A stretch of DNA of 64,000 bases from Chamaea fasciata. Its lineage: Eukaryota; Chordata; Aves; Passeriformes; Sylviidae. Below the pieces are notes generated by a model that worked only from the letters and a program-made list of their open reading frames with translations, did not search any database and had not been told where the DNA came from. The stretch covers positions 8,338,013 through 8,402,012 of the forward strand of contig JARCOQ010000006.1 of the NCBI GenBank assembly GCA_029207755.1. Reading direction: 5' to 3'. Below, one piece after another: positions 47,594-59,754 of this stretch. The translations under genes and the position numbers were made by a program. Within the stretch, counting starts at the first letter, position 1, and every line of letters starts with the position of its first letter.

Positions 47594-48320
47594 TAGATGC
47601 AAATACCTCCTCCTAACCCAGAAGATTTGGGTTTTTTTTCACAAACAGAAGACCTCTGTGAGAATTCTGACAGACGCAGTGTGCATTTCTTAGTCTGCCA
47701 TATCACAAGAGGTTCATGGCATCCATTTTAACACATAAAGACAATTCTAAAAAATTATTTCTTTGGATTATTCTCCATAACTGAAAATCCTGAGTGTGTG
47801 GTGCTTCCCACTCTTCCAGACAGGAGGTAGAAAAAAAGACTTTTCTTCCTATGAAGTTTAACAGCACATACTCTGAAATGATGAATGTGGAGAGAAACAG
47901 AACAGATGGGATTTGTTTGTTCTTAAGATTGAATAAGAAAGGCCCTGATAATAGCATATAAAATAATGAATAATCCAGGAAAGAAATTTGGAATTTAAGT
48001 CCTCTGTGATTCACAACGTGAGAGAGATGGTATTGAATGAAACTGAAAAATAGCATGTTCAACACTGGCAAAATGAAGTATTTTTTCATATGGCATCTGA
48101 TTTCACTGTGTAGCTAAATGCCAAGAAAGTTGCTAGGCAGGAACTCAGGATGAGAGATGGGGAGGAGAGTTGTAGAACCAACCACAGTTCAGGGACTCAG
48201 CAATTGCTGCTAAAAAGTAAAGGAATTTAAAAAAGAAATTATTTTGTGATTGCGAAGAAAACTGAAAGGTACCAGCTTAGCCAACTCAGTTTTATGGCCT
48301 CTCAGCTTTGTACTACTCAC
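47594..48320. other. Non-coding DNA, no gene seen
   Basis: The 128-codon minus-strand frame at 47703-48089 is hydrophobic and AT-driven, with no recognised motif. It lies just downstream (minus sense) of the candidate exon at 48.3 kb and would be intronic. Confidence 0.4.
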
Positions 48321-48416
48321 CAAAAGCCATCCCATTTTCCTGTTGGCTTTCCAGCTGCCTGATATTTATATTATGGAGGGAAGAATGATCTTTGGCATCA
48401 CTTTTGTGTGAGGAGC
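48321..48416 (-). CDS. Candidate 96-nt cassette-type exon, gene unidentified
   Basis: On the minus strand a good acceptor (CACCTGTCCTGCCACCTACAG) precedes 48416, and a consensus donor (TTTTG|GTGAGT, with GTGAGT at 48320-48315) follows 48321. The 96-nt interval is open in one frame with phase 1 at both ends, so it could be included or skipped without shifting the frame. It encodes about 32 polar residues, including SDAKDHSSLHNINIRQLES and QQENGMAFG. The composition (Ser, Asp, Gln, Asn) suggests a flexible linker or cytoplasmic segment. It sits at the edge of the most GC-rich non-LTR segment of the window. I recognise no family. This is the best exon candidate here, but unproven. Confidence 0.42.
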
Positions 48417-48790
48417 CTGTAGGTGGCAGGACAGGTGCCCGTGCCAGGCGTGACCTTGGTGCCAATGCCCTCACAGGTCCCAGTGACCCTGAGTGACTCC
48501 TGGCTTTAACCAGGTCCTCCAAAAGGTGCTGTTGGTCAGTGTGAGGCAAACTCCCAGGCCTGGCTGTCACCAGAGCACTGCTGAGGAGCTGCTGCTGATG
48601 CTATGACAGCAGTGAGGTCTCCATGGGCTGGATACATGGGCTGGGCTCTCCAGCACCTCCAGCAGCCCAGGGGAGGAGATGCTGCTCACAGAGAGCCCCG
48701 GGCAAGAGTGCTGTGGTGTCTGGGGCACAGCAATGGTTGGAATCTTCTCATCCCCTGGTCCAGAGAAGAGAACTGACTGCTGTATTCCCA
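48417..48790. other. GC-rich segment upstream of the candidate exon
   Basis: Higher GC than its surroundings, with several CTGCTG/CAGCAG words and no LTR or CR1 wording. In minus-strand sense it would be the intron before the exon. It could also hold regulatory sites. Opposing open frames here are a by-product of GC content. Confidence 0.4.
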
Positions 48791-49505
48791 ACTTTCAAGT
48801 TTTGCTTAGCTTCTGTAGTACCCAGAGGAGATATTTTTCTTTGTGTGTGTATTTCTGACAAGATGCAAGAAAAGCTTTGAAATACAAAATTGTTTCCCCT
48901 CTGTCTCATCCAGCTGCCACAATGAACAGCCAGGTCATGAGAGCACACTTCTATAAGGCACAGTAACAGGTATTTTGTGATGTTTATTGAGTGCACTTTC
49001 TGAGTGCTGCAATTCAGAGCATTAAGGGGCAAAAATCTGTCAGGAGCTGTGCACCTGCATCCAATACATGCTTCTAAAAATCACTCTCCAAAATAATTGT
49101 GTACAAGCATAAAGATTGTGTTGGCATTTCTGTACTTTGAAGATTGCATTTTAACTTCTGCCAGGAAGGGAACAAAAATACATTGTTCCCTGTATTGACT
49201 TTCTGTTCTTTATGCTGAGACATTTGAAAGAGAGGATATTTCTGGGGACTCTCCCATCCAAGTATAGATTTCTTCCATCCTGTTGTCTGCACCTACTGAG
49301 ATGAAATGTTGAGGACTGGGTCACTGACCTTACAGAGCTCCAGTTCTGCCCAAAATGAGTTTTCTGTAATCACTCAAGCTTTGTCACTTGGTTCTAACCA
49401 GTGGGCAGGTTGGTATAGAATTGCCTGGGATGGATTTTTCTGGTTTTATTATTCCTGAAATATTATTAGAGGAGGGGAGTTTGGGGCTACAGGGGGTTGC
49501 AGAAC
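48791..49505. other. Unique non-coding DNA, nothing recognised
   Basis: No repeat or gene supported between the GC-rich segment and the next LTR. Confidence 0.45.
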
Positions 49506-50004
49506 TGCAGTGGGTTCTGTCACGCAACCAAGCACCCACCAGCTCCTTGCTCATTGCCCTCTGCAGCAGGTGGGGGAGAGAATCAGAAGAGAAAAAACAC
49601 AACTTGGGGGTTGAAATAAAGACAAAAAAAGAGGCGATGCAAAGACAGACACTCACCACTTCCCACCAGCAGACTGATGCCCAGCGGGACTCTGAACAGG
49701 GCTCTTATGGAAAGATTTCCCCAGTGCTATTGTTGAGCATGATGTTTTGTGGCGTGGAACAGCCCTTGATCAGTGGGGGTCAGATGTCTCCTCTGTGTCC
49801 CCTCCCAGCCCCCTACCCACCCCCAGCCCACTTGCTGAGAGACAGACAGAGAAACAGAGAAGATCTGGAATCTGTGTGAGCACTGTTTGGCAATAGCTAA
49901 ACCACAGGGCTGAGATCAGCACTGTTTTAGTCACAAATCCAAAGCATGGCACCATATGCGCTGTTAGGAAAAGAATTAACTCTGTCCCAGCCAGACCCAA
50001 TACA
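49506..50004 (-). mobile_element. Solo ERV LTR (family B), diverged
   Basis: In reverse it follows the family-B LTR from end to start: 'tgcagtgggttctgtcacgc', 'tgggggagagaatcagaaga', 'gggggttgaaataaagacaa', 'cagactgatgcccagcggga', 'gatcagtgggggtcagatgt', 'tctgtgtgagcactgtttgg', 'ttaactctgtcccagccaga', 'cccaataca'. AGAAC (49501-49505) and AGGAC (50005-50009) agree at four of five positions and may be the target duplication. The 163-codon plus-strand frame at 49388-49879 is a by-product. Confidence 0.78.
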
Positions 50005-50009
50005 AGGAC

Positions 50010-53000
50010 AACACTCATAAAATAAATGCAAATGTATTTATGGACTCCATGTCTGTTGCTGTGCCTTAAACTCCCAATTGCTTGGTACTTTACTGGAACT
50101 TGGAATGTGCATCAGCCAAACAGGGAAATCAGAACTTCTCTGTGTATTTACTGGCTGAGGTCAATGGTGTTGCTGCCATTCTCATCAGCAGACCTGGAAT
50201 TCACTTTGTATTCCCGAAGTTCAAATGTTGCTAAAGGTCCAGACAGAAAGGACTCAGAAGGAATCAAACACTAGACTGTTGTTCAGTGCAAGGTATTAAT
50301 TGCCTCATTGGATTTGCAATATTTGAGAAGATCTTTTGTTCAGAGCAGTCATTAGACTGATGGAGAAAGGCATTAACGAAATGCTGGATGTCTGCATCAC
50401 CACCTTTTGCTTCTGCTCACAAAGCCACACAGGACCTGTGTCTGGTTTTGTCTGCTCTTCTGCTCCACAGTGATCAAGGGTAACTCTCACTTGACTTATG
50501 AGCCCACAGGGACTTCTTCTTGCTCATTTCCAAGTTTCACACATTTTGATGTCCTGTCTGTGGGATAACACCCTGTATCAGTAATAGAGGGCAGACAATA
50601 CTAAAGTTGTTTCATTGGAGAGATTTCACACAACAGTGAGCAATTATGCTGAATGCCTTTGAAGATTGGAGTAGACTTGACTGCACTGGGAGCTGATAAA
50701 ATGGTTCATTTGTCTCATTCTTCTGTTTATCACAAGTCATTCATTTTAACAGGCTGTTTCCAGTTCTGCTCCTGAGCTTTACATAAGACTTCTGCAAAAT
50801 CTTTTTACTTTTGATGCATACAAGCAAATCAGGCCATTCAACAGGAAGCTCAAAACCAGGTGTGCCTAAGGAGATTAAAAATAACTAACAAGATGGTGTT
50901 ACTGACAGTTGTTTGTTGTTTACAATACAGTTATGCTCTGTGATGCAATATAATGCCATAGTGCCTTACGGATTAGGACTGAAAGGCACACTACACAGAT
51001 GAACACTGGGAACAGAGAACCACCTGGATCAGAATTATAATGGGAATGGGAGGGCTGAGCCACTGCAAACTTTTTATGTGACTTAGGGTAAGTCACTTCA
51101 TGAGGCATCAAGTACAGAATAAAATATTCTTCCTTTTGTATCTTCTGGAGAACCTGTCCCTGATCTTTAACATAAAGAAATGTTTGTGGTTTGGCTGCAA
51201 AATAAACCTAGCATTTTATTCCATGTCTTAGGGTGATACCACTATATGGTCTGTAACCTTCTGAGTACAGAAACTCGTGTGTATTAAAAAGGACATGAGA
51301 ATTCCCCCCAAACAGAAATCCTGAGGGATTTACAGAGGGTGACTGCAAGTTGCAATGCAAAGAATGGCATGTAGACATCCTGAACTCAAGTTCTAGGCCA
51401 GAACCAAAGCCACACTTCAGCCTGTCAAAGGGGGACTGTGTAATTCCTGAGAATGAAAGTGTGAAACTGGATGCTGCATAGTTTCCCTGGATATAAAGTT
51501 TTGACTATTTCCCTGGACATAGGATAAAAAATAGGGATCCTGGAGACAATAATTTAAGTGAAACTGGATGCCTTTATCAGCAGATAAGGACATCACCAGG
51601 CACATGGACATGCACAGTATAAAAATAAACCTTATGTATTTCTACATACAGAAATATATTTGGAAGTGATAAATAAAAATTTATTCATATCTAAAGTATC
51701 TCTTTAGGCTAAGGAGGAGGTAATGCAGAAGGGAAAAGATTTCTGATTCTAAATCACCTTTCTGCAGTTACCTTGGTGTGATGGGTTGACATATGATATA
51801 TTTTCAAGAGGAATTTTATTTTGGAGACAGATTTTGAATTAAATTGACATTATTTACTAATGTTCTGCAGCTTTGAAATTCCATTTGTCTGATAAAGATT
51901 TTTGCATTGTTCAGAGTCTACTCCATTAATTATTAAGAATTTTGCGGGGCGAGGGGGGGGGATGTGCAGGAAACACTGAAATTTTCTCATCACAAAACAG
52001 ATGGGTCTTATAAGTCTTAATGCCATTGTTCCTGTGCTCTGCACAGCAAAGCAGGAGCTTCAGTCTTATTTACTTCAGTGTATTGACAATGTTGTCACCG
52101 AGCCAGATTCATCTTGCAGGTTTTTATGAGCTTCTTCATCACCAGGCTTGACTACAGGCTGGAAGGTTTGAGAAGTCCAGGTGTTTCCATCTGTGCTGGC
52201 ACTGCTACTTCCATAGCTGCACGAGATGCCTAAGAAAGTTCCAGAACCAAAGGAGGACGTGGTCTGGAGACCCTATTCAGAGTTGGGACTTCACTGTGAG
52301 CCTTGCAATTAACTCATCCTGGGAAAACTCTGCCCTGGACATGCTGGACCTGGGCCAGGCTGACAGCTGCAGTTATCAAGGCACAGGATATAAGGGGGAA
52401 ATGAGTCTCCAAGCAAGGTTCTCCACACCATATGTTTGGGGACTGCTCAAGGCCTTAGACTTTATGTAACAAAGCAATTCCATGACAAGATGCTGTTTAA
52501 CCATATTTCCTCCTGGCACTGCTCGTTGGGGAGGACTGGGCTCTTGTAGGAGGCATTTTCAGTGATCACAGAGGGTGGTTTGCCCAGTCATTGCTAATTA
52601 TCAAGATCTTAATTTGCTAGCACCAGGAATTCCCCTCAGGCTTCCAACATTATTGAATTAAGTCCTGGCCAAAGACAATTAGCTACTCTTGAAAACGTCT
52701 GTTGCAGTCTGGGAAATGTGGGGATGCTATTTATTTATTTGAGTTGAGGAACTTTTTTTTTCCTCAGTTGCTCTGAATTCTGTGCAGTCTATTCAAAGGG
52801 ATTTATTTCACTTTGGAGGACTAGTTATTGCTGAGGGGAATGAAGGTTCTGTTGCCTTTTTGTCTTTCCATTCACAAACACTCTATACAGGGGATTCTGT
52901 CACCTAAGCCTGTTACAGAATGTACTAGTAAGCCTCTCTGCATGTGATCTATTTGCCAAATCTTTGCTGAGATTAGAGGCAGCTTAACTGCTTTGTGCTC

Positions 53001-54944
53001 TGTGCTTGTCCATTTAAGTTCTGTGATACACACAGAAATGGGAGGGTGGTTTCTAAATTGCACATAGCAGGAGAGAAGACATCCCTGGTTGTAAGGAGAG
53101 AGACTGGAAGAGATTCTTGTGCCATTTTTTCCTTTAAGCAGTCTGGTATCCCTGCAGAAGGAGTGGGAAGGCTCTGGAAGTTTTGCCTTCACAGCACACA
53201 GAAGCTGTAGAGATGTTTATGTTTGTGTGAAGGAAGGAGATCTGATTTACAATATCTGAGTGCCCAAGACAGAAGAGAAATCATTTTGGATTCACATTCA
53301 TTGTTCGTGGAAAAGGGAAAGTGTGGGGAGTGTTGGTTCTGGCTTGTTTCCCCCTGGGTGGAAAATCTAGGAGCAGATATATGTCAGACTTTTGGTTTTG
53401 AAGGGTCCTAGCAGGCTGGTCTTATTTTTTACTGTTGATTTATATCATTATAGTTTATAGGCATTCTAGGAATAGTCCAGGATGTGTTTAATGTATTGTT
53501 CATCTGTCAACGTTCCTTTTACTCGGATTATGGCAATTTATTTGAGTCCTGATGCATTGGATATAGTTCTGATGAGACAGATGATTACAGAATAGACAGC
53601 AAAGAAGAAACAGTGACTGGAGTGACAAAGGGGTAAAAACAAAATTTATGTAATTTAAGACAAATTGGAAAGGGAAAGCTAAGTTGAAGAATGCGGTAAA
53701 TAAAGTTTGAGGTATGTTTTAAAGGACAGAAACTTACTATTGAAGCTACAGCATTCCAGTCTATCCTAGCCAGATATGAACTAAGTCTGAAACAGAAACA
53801 TTATTGTAACATTTAGAGGGGCATGTGATGCCCTTCTTGTAGCTAGTGAATGGTGATATAAACGTGGACAAGGCAGAAATTCTTGCACCTCTCAGTCAAG
53901 TCTGCCAAAACAAAAGGTGATCCAGGGCAGGGAAGACACTGTGGATCCCATTAACTCATCAACAGGCAGAGCATTCTCCTTGAAGATTTTTTTGGCTTAG
54001 TGTTACTGATTCTTGCTACCTGGCCTTATAGCTTTGTACTGTAAGGTCCTAGAAAAATGTCTGAAGGACCACTAATTAAAGTCTGATGAGAAATAATACT
54101 TACTCTGTATAGGCCAGTGGACCAACCTCTTTTCTAGAGCAGCATTCTGTTAATGTGACTAAATAATAATGTCCATATATTTTTTGTACAAGGGAGCCCA
54201 GAACTGAACAGAGTACTCCACATGCTCAAACTTATCTTCTCTATTTTTCAGCCCTTAGAAATGTGTCCTTTGGGTTTTCTGAGCATATATCATGTCCTGG
54301 TGTTTGAAATCACAGAACCAGGTAACAGTTTTTGTTTTCCTGAGGCAAGTCACAGGTTAAGGGCTGTTATCACTTCCCTTTGGAAAAGTGGGTATCTGAA
54401 GCTTGCTATGCATTTCAATTTGGTTTTTTAGGTAATATTTATTATTCTTTCTCTATAAAACCCCACCACAACAAAAAAACCGCCATAGAGTGTTCCCTAT
54501 TGTTGAGAGTGATTTAGGAAAAAGGGGGAAGGAGATCTGATAGCAGAGCCCTGAATAATGGTTTTTACATTAGGGGAATTTGTGATATGCAGGGATAATA
54601 CAAGCTTCAGGATAAAGTCTGGGCTAAATTTAGAGTATTTTTTCTGTATTGTATGTGAAGCCTCTATGTAAATCAGGTTCCAATTTAACAGATATTCAGA
54701 AAATAGCCCAGGGCAGATTCTTTCAGGGACAAGAGGCTAACACAGCTTGCTCACTTTTCTGTTAAGTCAAAGCATACAGAGAGCCAGAAAAACATCAAGT
54801 GTGTGTTGAACAGTGGTTAAAATTCAGAGTCCTTTCACAATTTCATGGCAACACTTTCAGCCTTGTCCCCATGGGTTCTTCTCTTGGATTCCTCATTTTT
54901 CTTCCCTTTGAGTTCATGTTACTCTTTCCTTGGCAGAACCCAAA
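50010..54944. other. Unique non-coding DNA, no gene seen
   Basis: About 5 kb with no repeat that I can name, apart from a short G-rich run at 51945-51961. Open frames are short and unsupported. 52080-52560 is moderately GC-rich and could include old repetitive DNA. Confidence 0.45.
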
Positions 54945-55352
54945 TTTCCTTTCTTTACAGCTCAGCCATCCTGACTCCAGCTGCAGCAAGCTCTTACTGT
55001 GGGTCTCCCTTGCAGCCTCTGTCTGCTGGTTCTTTCCTGCTGAACTCTGACTGCAGGTATCGGTTTGCAGGCTCTGACTGCAGGCTTTTACCCAGCTAGA
55101 CTGTGGCTGCAGGTTCCAACAACAGGCTCTAACTGCAGACCCACACTGACCTCACAGCAGTGATTAATTCTCTCCAGGATCCTTCTTCTTCATCATCCCC
55201 ATTCACGAGCTTCCCCTCACCAGCTAACCCACTCCCTTTTATCACACTTATCTTTATTGGATAAAACTGTGACTCATCGGGGCAAGGCTGCATTGGGTAA
55301 TGAACACAGCTGTTACTTATTAGGGGCAAAGTCACCTGTGTTCCCTTCTACA
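54945..55352 (-). mobile_element. ERV LTR, family A, copy 2 (3'-truncated)
   Basis: Matches copies 1 and 3 from 'ctttacagctcagccatcct' to 'gtgttcccttctaca'. The minus-strand start TGTAGAAGGGAACACAGGTGA is intact at 55352. The far end is missing or replaced beyond about 54945, where copy 3 continues for another 95 bp. The promoter words (TGACTCA 55270-55276, ATTGG 55256-55260, TATA-like 55234-55245) and the 27-bp repeats are kept. No TSD is found, as expected if one end is lost. Confidence 0.82.
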
Positions 55353-57084
55353 TTTTTTCAGTCAGTTTTAGCTGCTCTGAGCACCCTATATGCTTGGAGA
55401 TGCTCTGTGCTATGCAATCTCTAGGCAAAAGAATGAAAGTTCTTGTTTGAGAAGAGCGTGGTGTCTAAGCAAGTTCAAGATTTAACACTGGGTAGTTACT
55501 GGATGCTGCTAAACACCTTCAGCTCAGAAAGAATCCTGAAGAAAACAGAGTTCCCAGAGGGGAATTGGGGGTGTTTTGTTCACTTTTACCTGCTCTTTGG
55601 TGATATTCTCTATTTTGAAAGTCTTGTTTGATACCTGTTAGTGTGTGTCTGGCTCATAGTTTTGTCTCAGAATAAGTTGGTATTAAAGTCGCTTGGAACA
55701 CCTAGAAAGTTCAACATCTCGTGTAGCAGAAGGGTAATTAAAGCAGCAGCAACAGTTCTAGAGGCGCTCTAGTGGCTTTTTTTTTCTTTCTTTTAAAGCA
55801 CTCAGTTACCAATCTCCTTTTTCTCTAAATTTTTTTTTTTTGCATTTACTGTGACTGTTTAAATTAGCTCCCACTGTACCATAACATCTCTGCCAGAGTC
55901 TCTTTTGCAGTTTTAAGTCACTGTTCCACACGATTCATTTATTTATTTGGGACTTGGCTTTCCCTGGCTTTTCCTGCGGGCTTACTAGCATGACTCCATG
56001 TAATTTTTGTAGACTGCACCCCCATTCCCTGCTACCTCTGGTGACAGAAGCCTCTTTTCTCCCTCGCCTTCTCCCTCAATGCTGGTGAAAAACAGCCCAG
56101 TGAAGATTACACGGAGCATGAAATAGCCTAGGAATGGCTTTTCTCGCGCTACTTAAACTTCATTTAATGAAGCTGAAATACAATGCCATCAGCTGAAAAA
56201 TGTGATGGGAATTCACCTCATTGGCTCAGGAAAGCATCTGTTGTGGTGATCTGAAGCTGTCTTAGCTAAAGGCTAAACAGAGTTATTTTTAAAGCACATT
56301 CCCAGCATGGAAACAAGGAAATGGAGTCAGTGGAGCAGCGCACAGAGGAATGAGCTGGACTTTGGGATGTGTGCTGTAGGGGAGAGTTTAGAGCAGCAAG
56401 TGAAAATAATGCTTAGGTTGTATCAAACTCTTAGGGAAATCAGCTTTACAATTGTTTTAAGCATGTCACCCTTATCATTCTCTTTTTAGTTAAAGGGTAC
56501 CTAAAATTCTTGAATATTTTTTTATTATTTCTGAATCTTCTCCATCTCCTCTTTAGTAGTAATCTCTTACCAAGCTGAACAGCATAGTTAAATAAAGATC
56601 ACTGCCCCAGGCAAAATAAGAGTCTGAGACAGTTTCTTCATAACAAAAATCCATTCTAACCCAACCCAAAATGCATACTTCACATCCATGTTTGGGTTTT
56701 AAGTTTTCTGACCCAAAGGATGGGAGAAAACAATTAGAAATTTACTGATTCACTGAAATAACTAATGACATGTATATTATGAAGGAATATGGAGTTTGCA
56801 AAATACAAGAATTATTCCTAAATTCTATGCAATCAGTATTTAATTGCACAGAATCAACAGAATGAGGACAATAAAATCTCAAGAAATCGGAATCCTCCAC
56901 ATAATTCCTGCAAAATATCAGAAAAAAATTATCCCTTTGGGTTAAGGCTTGGTAGAGTCAGGAGAGTACTGCATGCCATTAAAAACTCAGAAACTTTTCT
57001 TTCTCAGCTGCATAGATCCTTTCTACCCCTGCACAGACAGGAGATGACAGTCTTTAAAACAACATGTTCAGAATTTTTTTTGCT
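55353..57084. other. Unique non-coding DNA with possible regulatory segment
   Basis: 56095-56305 is non-repetitive and contains a palindrome CTTCATTTAATGAAG (56158-56172) and repeated AGCTGAAA words; it may be a conserved non-coding element. No gene is supported. Confidence 0.4.
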
Positions 57085-57265
57085 AGTGATGGATCTTGGA
57101 CATCAGGCTAAACTAAATTTTATATCTTAAAGGAGACTGGAGTCTCCATCCCTGGAAATACTCAAAAGCTGTCTGGACACAGTCTTGAGCAGGGAATTGG
57201 ACCAGATGACCTCCAGAGGTCCCTCTCAACTTCAACCATTCTGCAGTGTCATATTTGTAATGAGA
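57085..57265 (+). mobile_element. CR1 LINE 3' fragment (diverged subfamily)
   Basis: CR1 wording: 'ctggagtctccatccctgga', 'atactcaaaagctgtctgga', 'ttggaccagatgacctccag', 'aggtccctctcaacttcaac', 'cattctgcagtgt'. Older in appearance than the 18.2-kb copy. Confidence 0.88.
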
Positions 57266-59232
57266 ATAAAAGCAGGTGAATATATTATAATGTACTTTCT
57301 CACTAATTTAACAAGCCCAAAATCTTGGCCTCAGACAAAATTTGCTATACTGGGTGATCTCTTAGCGATTCCTTTAATTTCCATTTCCAGGTCTGCATTA
57401 CACATTGTGAAACCATCTCTTCTATATTAGAAGTGTAATAAAATACACTTCTTAGACTATATTTCACCCTCTTAAGGATTAACAGATCTTTAATATCTCA
57501 GCTGTTTCGCAAGTGATGCCAAGGGTATGATCTCCTAATTTGTGTTTTAAAAGAAACCATCTTCTGAAATCAGAAGAAGTGGACTCACTCTATTTGATAG
57601 GCACTGTATTTGTAAATTAATTTTAGAGGGCAGCCTTTTCTCAAGTGCTATTTTGTTACACCTGACATTTGGCATGTCATGTGTTGTCACCAACATGCAT
57701 GTTTACTATCAGAAATCTCCATATCTGACAGTGCTGACTTGTGAACAGATATAAAAATTGGTATGTGTGTTTCTGCCAACTCAGCCAGCCAGCCTGCTCT
57801 AAAACAATGATAAATTATTGTTAAAATCTCAGGGGAATAATGTACAGGAGGAATGAATGCACCATATCTATTAGACAACTGTATCTATGAGCTACTTTGT
57901 GAATCCTGACATTGAAGAATCCACTGTTCAAGCCACAGTGATGTGCAGAATTGAAAGGACTCTAGTCCTGCACAGAGAAGTTATTATGAATTCACAACAG
58001 TTCTATGGCAGAAACTGTTTGTTTGAGATGAAAAGACACTATTACACTGTCACACTGAAAGATGGCTCCTTTCAGCCAGCTCAGCCAGCCAGAGGTTTTG
58101 TCTGGAATGCATGAAAAACGGGATGTTTTTATAGCTTTCAAATGAAAAGAGGTGTGTAATAATGGCAGGTGGTTAGAAGCAATAAAACCAGTTCACCTTA
58201 AACACCTTTCTTCAGAGCAGGCAATTTATATGTTACATGAGGGGAAAGGCATCCACCCATGTATGTCTGAAGAGCCTAGTGTCATTTAATTTGTATTTAT
58301 GGTTTGTGTTCTAAAATAGAGATGTGAAGCATGAATGGAGAAGTCAAATGGCTGTAGACAGCCACAGGACCCACAGGGAAACCCAGCAGCATCTCCATGT
58401 TCTGTGCTTTTCTTTCTCCTTCTGACAGCTTTTAGAATGAGGCTGTGCATGGTCCTGCCAGGGGAGTTTGAATCCTGGGTTTTACTACAAAAGCCTTGTG
58501 GTTCTTGTTTTTGGTTCTCAGGAACAACTGAGTCTGGGTGTTTGGAGATATGCTGATTTTCAAGGATGGATCAGATTATAAACAAGATAGCAAACTATAC
58601 CCATCCTATAATAATTTAACACTCTGATATAAGAAAATAAACCCACAAATTTTGTGGATGAGTTTTTATATAATGAAGAGATAGCTGCTGTTTTCAATGA
58701 GCTGTTCCAGGTATGGAGTAGCAGCCTAAGGGCAGAAGCCAAGAGCTCACACAAACCTGCCTTGGCCTGCTGCAGAATCAGCAACAGAGATCTCTCACTG
58801 CAGAGAAAATCAAACCTTCAGACTGCATTGTAGAGATGCAGGAATTGGGAGATGTGGAACAGTCTGGCTTTCAGTTCTCATTCCTCCTTTCTGCCTGTTA
58901 ATCCATTTTTATCCCTGGAAAAGTGTCCTTGTCAAAAGGAGGAGATGTGGAGTCTATCTAATCATTTAGAATTTCACCTTGGTACCCATTTCTCTGACAC
59001 TCAGTCATGCCGGTGGTAAAAAAAAATAAAAATCATGGAATTGTGTGTATTTAGGGGCATGAACCTAGCAGGATCTAATCTGAGTGCCACCAAGAGAGCA
59101 GAGAGATGATTTTCTAGTCTATACTCAGAGCACAAAATCAAACCAATTAATATATCTTTTAAGGTCACATCTCCTTCTCTTATGAAAAAGATCCTCTCTA
59201 TGCGTAAAATGCATTAAGAGAATTGTAAAAAG
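57266..59232. other. Unique non-coding DNA, no gene seen
   Basis: AT-rich sequence. The word CTCAGCCAGCCAG occurs at about 57780 and again at about 58080. The plus-strand frame at 57887-58114 is not supported by splice signals. Confidence 0.45.
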
Positions 59233-59238
59233 AAATTC

Positions 59239-59748
59239 TGTTGCAGCAGCAGCCCTCTTGTTAGAGGGTAGAAATGAGCCCAGACACAGACTTCCTGTTT
59301 ATCACAGCACGAAAAGGGTCCTACTTTATTCCTCTTTACAACTCAGCCATCCTGACTCCAACTATTCATTGACTCTGACTGCAGCAAGTTCCTGCCGTAG
59401 GTTTCCCTTGCAGCCCCTGACTGCTGGTTCTTTCCTGCTAAATGAGGACTGCAGGTATTGGTTTGGAGTCTCTGACTGCAGGCTTTTACACAGCTAGACT
59501 GTGGCTGCAGGTTCCAAAAACAGGCTCTAACTGCAGACCCAGACTGACCTCACAGCAGTGATTAATTTTCTCCAGGATCCTTATTCATCATCCCCATACA
59601 TGATCCTCCCCTCAGCAGCTAACCCACTCCCTTTTATCACACTTATTTTTATTGGCTAAAACTGTGACTCATCAGGGGTGAGGCTGAATTGGGTAACTAA
59701 CACAGCTGTTACTTGTTAGGGAGGTGGTCACCCGTATTCTCTTCTACA
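59239..59748 (-). mobile_element. Complete solo ERV LTR, family A, copy 3, perfect 6-bp TSD
   Basis: On the minus strand it starts TGTAGAAGAGAATACGGGTGA and ends GGGCTGCTGCTGCAACA. Both sides carry AAATTC (59233-59238 and 59749-59754), a perfect 6-bp target duplication, which fits an ERVK-like integrase. It carries TGACTCA (59665-59671), ATTGG (59651-59655), a TATA-like box (59629-59640) and the 27-bp degenerate repeats. It is parallel to copy 2, about 4.2 kb away, and inverted relative to copy 1. Confidence 0.93.
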
Positions 59749-59754
59749 AAATTC

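Noticed and set aside
48567..48880. Opposed frames in the GC-rich segment upstream of the 48.3-kb exon candidate
   Set aside because: Open on both strands because of GC content; no splice signals that fit.
49388..49879. 163-codon plus-strand open frame
   Set aside because: It lies almost wholly in the diverged family-B LTR read in antisense.
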